Origin: Lachnospiraceae bacterium
GTDB taxonomy: Bacteria > Bacillota > Clostridia > Lachnospirales > Lachnospiraceae
Assembly (NCBI GenBank): GCA_024698715.1
Contig: JAILRA010000024.1
Span: 1 to 64,000, forward strand
DNA: 64,000 bases
Reading direction: 5' to 3'
A program made the position numbers and the translations under genes. Shown here in pieces: positions 62,408 to 64,000 of this stretch. The first letter of the stretch is position 1, and each line of letters begins with the position of its first letter. The notes beneath the pieces were generated by a model. That model had not been told where the DNA came from. It made no database searches and saw nothing but the letters and a program-made list of their open reading frames with translations.

Positions 62408-63037
62408 ATGAACGAAAACATCGAAAAGAGAAACGCACTTTTGGCAGACAAGGTTATCAAAGGTCTTGAATCGAGAAATATGACCGGGTACTATGCAAAA
62501 GATAAAGAGGAAGCTCTTAAGATCGCACTCGATCTTATTCCCAAGGGCAGCAGTATCGGCATGGGCGGCGCGATGAGTGTGCATGAGATCGGCCTTTCCG
62601 AAGTTCTTAAAGGAAGCGATTTCAATTTTATAGATCGCGATGCGACCGATGACAAGAGAGCGGCCATGCTCGAAACCTATGATGCGGATATCTTTCTTTC
62701 AAGTGTCAATGCAATGACGGATGACGGCGTACTCGTTAATATCGACGGAAATTCCAACAGAGTATCGGCCATTGCACAGGGTCCGAAGAAAGTTATTTTC
62801 ATAGTCGGAATGAACAAGGTATGCAATGATGTCGATTCGGCAATGAAGCGTGCCAGAAACGTGGCCGCACCGATCAATGCTCAGAGATTCGGTCTTTCAA
62901 CACCCTGCTCATCAAAAGGAACCTGCTTTAACTGCAAATCCCCCGACACGATCTGCTGTCAGATTCTGATTACAAGATATTCGAGACACAAAGACAGAAT
63001 ACATGTGATACTTGTTAATGATAATCTTGGATTCTGA
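62408..63037 (+). CDS. LUD domain protein (LutC/YkgG-like)
   Basis: The 209-residue protein has the LUD domain signature (GSSIGMGGAMSVHEIGLSEV, about 49-68), then DIFLSSVNAMTDDGVLVNID and VIFIVGMNKV. LUD proteins are linked to lactate utilisation or a related oxidoreductase. A Cys-rich C-terminal part (CSSKGTCFNCKSPDTICC) is present, as in clostridial stand-alone members. The gene is not beside LutA or LutB. The substrate is unknown. An AGAGGGGG site lies upstream. Confidence 0.85.
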   Translation: MNENIEKRNALLADKVIKGLESRNMTGYYAKDKEEALKIALDLIPKGSSIGMGGAMSVHEIGLSEVLKGSDFNFIDRDATDDKRAAMLETYDADIFLSSVNAMTDDGVLVNIDGNSNRVSAIAQGPKKVIFIVGMNKVCNDVDSAMKRARNVAAPINAQRFGLSTPCSSKGTCFNCKSPDTICCQILITRYSRHKDRIHVILVNDNLGF

Positions 63038-63211
63038 TCGAGTACATATCAGAGACCGCATTTAACAACAACTATGATTACGGATCGCTTTTTGTTTTGC
63101 AATTCTCGCAATCCTGTCTTATTTTATTTGTTTATTGTTGCAGATTATTGTAATATATAGGGGTTGGAATAATTTAAAAATATTTTAAAAAAGTTTTATA
63201 TCGGAGGGATC

Positions 63212-63940
63212 ATGGAATCGGTTTTTGAGACAGAACAGACAATACTACCCAGCATATGCGATAACAATGCTCATCTTTCTATTTCTTCAATCGCGAATCT
63301 TTTTTTGGATATTGCGCTTAATCATGCGGAATCTCTGGGAGTCGGATTTACGGGATTTAACGAAAGAGGTCTTTTTTGGATAACTTCCAAAACAAAGATC
63401 AAAATACTTAGAAAAGCCGATATGACCGACGTCATAAAGATAAAGACCTGGCCGGAAGAGGCGGGAATACTCAAATGTAACCGTGACTATGAGATCACGG
63501 ATGACAAAGGTGTCATTGCGGTCGGAAAGACAGAATGGGCAATAATCGATTCGAAAAGTCATGTACTGCAAAAGGCTAAAGGAGTTTATCCCGAAGGTCT
63601 GGTCATTTCCGATAAGATATCCATAGAAGAGCCTTTCGCCAAACTTAAGGACGATTTTGAAGGTGAACTGCTCGGTTCCTACAAAATAAGAAGTGTGGAT
63701 ATCGACTACGGAAAACACATGAACAACGTAGCATATATCAGGGCGGTTGAAGGTCTGTTTTCGTGTGAAGAACTTGAAAAACGCGATTTCAACGATTTTG
63801 AGATTCATTACAGAAATTCGAGTTTTGAGGGAGAAACCCTTTCGTTCTATGCGACGGAAAATGAAGATCATATGGATATTAAGGCCGTAAAAGAGGACGG
63901 AAGTACGGCCGTTCTGGTTCGTCTCAAGCATACCGCATGA
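63212..63940 (+). CDS. Acyl-ACP thioesterase
   Basis: The 242-residue protein consists of two hot-dog domains. It matches the bacterial acyl-ACP thioesterase family related to plant FatA/FatB: WITSKTKIKILRKADMTDVI in the first half, and the conserved DIDYGKHMNNVAYIRAVEGL in the second half, with the Asn and His of the active site. It releases free fatty acids from acyl carrier protein. A GGAGG site precedes the ATG. Confidence 0.85.
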   Translation: MESVFETEQTILPSICDNNAHLSISSIANLFLDIALNHAESLGVGFTGFNERGLFWITSKTKIKILRKADMTDVIKIKTWPEEAGILKCNRDYEITDDKGVIAVGKTEWAIIDSKSHVLQKAKGVYPEGLVISDKISIEEPFAKLKDDFEGELLGSYKIRSVDIDYGKHMNNVAYIRAVEGLFSCEELEKRDFNDFEIHYRNSSFEGETLSFYATENEDHMDIKAVKEDGSTAVLVRLKHTA

Positions 63941-63992
63941 TCGTAAAAAACGGTAAGATGAACCGTAAAAATATGTATTATCGAGGAAATAA

Positions 63993-64000
63993 ATGAAGTT
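63993..64000 (+). CDS. Start of a further rightward gene (partial)
   Basis: An ATG at 63993 is preceded by a GAGG site 7 bases upstream. Only two codons and part of a third are visible, so the product is unknown. Confidence 0.35.

Noticed and set aside
63287-63931. Minus-strand ORF of 214 codons
   Set aside because: It is a shadow of the acyl-ACP thioesterase gene, which has clear family motifs and a ribosome binding site.

Overview
This window is the replication-origin region of a low-GC Clostridia chromosome, most likely a motile member of the Lachnospiraceae (inference). The evidence is the gene order around oriC: dnaA, dnaN, an S4-domain gene (yaaA), recF, gyrB and gyrA run leftward, while rpmH, rnpA, yidD, yidC, jag, mnmE, mnmG, rsmG, parA, parB, a DUF4446 gene and serS run rightward. 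Five 16-bp parS sites near rsmG-parA agree with this. A flagellin gene with a sigma-28-like promoter points to motility, and DUF3881 is a family I associate with Lachnospiraceae.

Region 1-9.2 kb holds leftward genes: the first codons of a probable response regulator, a membrane-anchored TIR protein with a long Sel1-repeat array, an ECF sigma/anti-sigma pair, a CorA-type transporter, a CapA-type protein, trmB and an AAA/STAND-type ATPase. A small rightward lipoprotein gene sits among them.

Region 9.2-25.4 kb is a metabolic accessory stretch: an AmmeMemoRadiSam-type radical SAM enzyme, Nudix, flavoprotein, surE, nudC, flagellin, an alpha-galactosidase with an inserted carbohydrate-binding domain, a probable ADP-ribosyltransferase-like toxin with an HTH antitoxin, a SPOUT methyltransferase, an operon of sugar transporter, isomerase and FMN oxidase, and a cation:proton antiporter.

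Region 25.5-30.1 kb looks mobile. An ABC exporter built as TMD, separate NBD, TMD is encoded with a MerR regulator and a promoter of MerR type (19-bp spacer plus dyad). It is flanked by an intact Rpn/PD-(D/E)XK transposase-family gene and an internally deleted relative of it in inverted orientation.

Region 30.5-42.9 kb is the conserved origin core, including a 57-codon membrane ORF between gyrB and gyrA. Region 43-58.9 kb continues the conserved rightward block, interrupted by accessory genes (two GNATs, a lipoprotein, an S41 peptidase, two kinase paralogues, Nudix, hydrolase). A family of short GTCC/GGAC hairpins occurs here, one of them inside the coding sequence of rsmG within an extra segment of about 58 residues. 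Two parS clusters bracket the kinase-Nudix-hydrolase cassette.

Region 58.9-64 kb has a tRNA-Arg(CCT) followed by a GC-rich stretch carrying pieces of the same tRNA, then an HTH-nucleotidyltransferase gene with a three-site operator and what looks like a truncated partner gene, then a GNAT, two membrane proteins, a LUD-domain protein and an acyl-ACP thioesterase. All functions come from reading protein motifs by eye; no database search was run.
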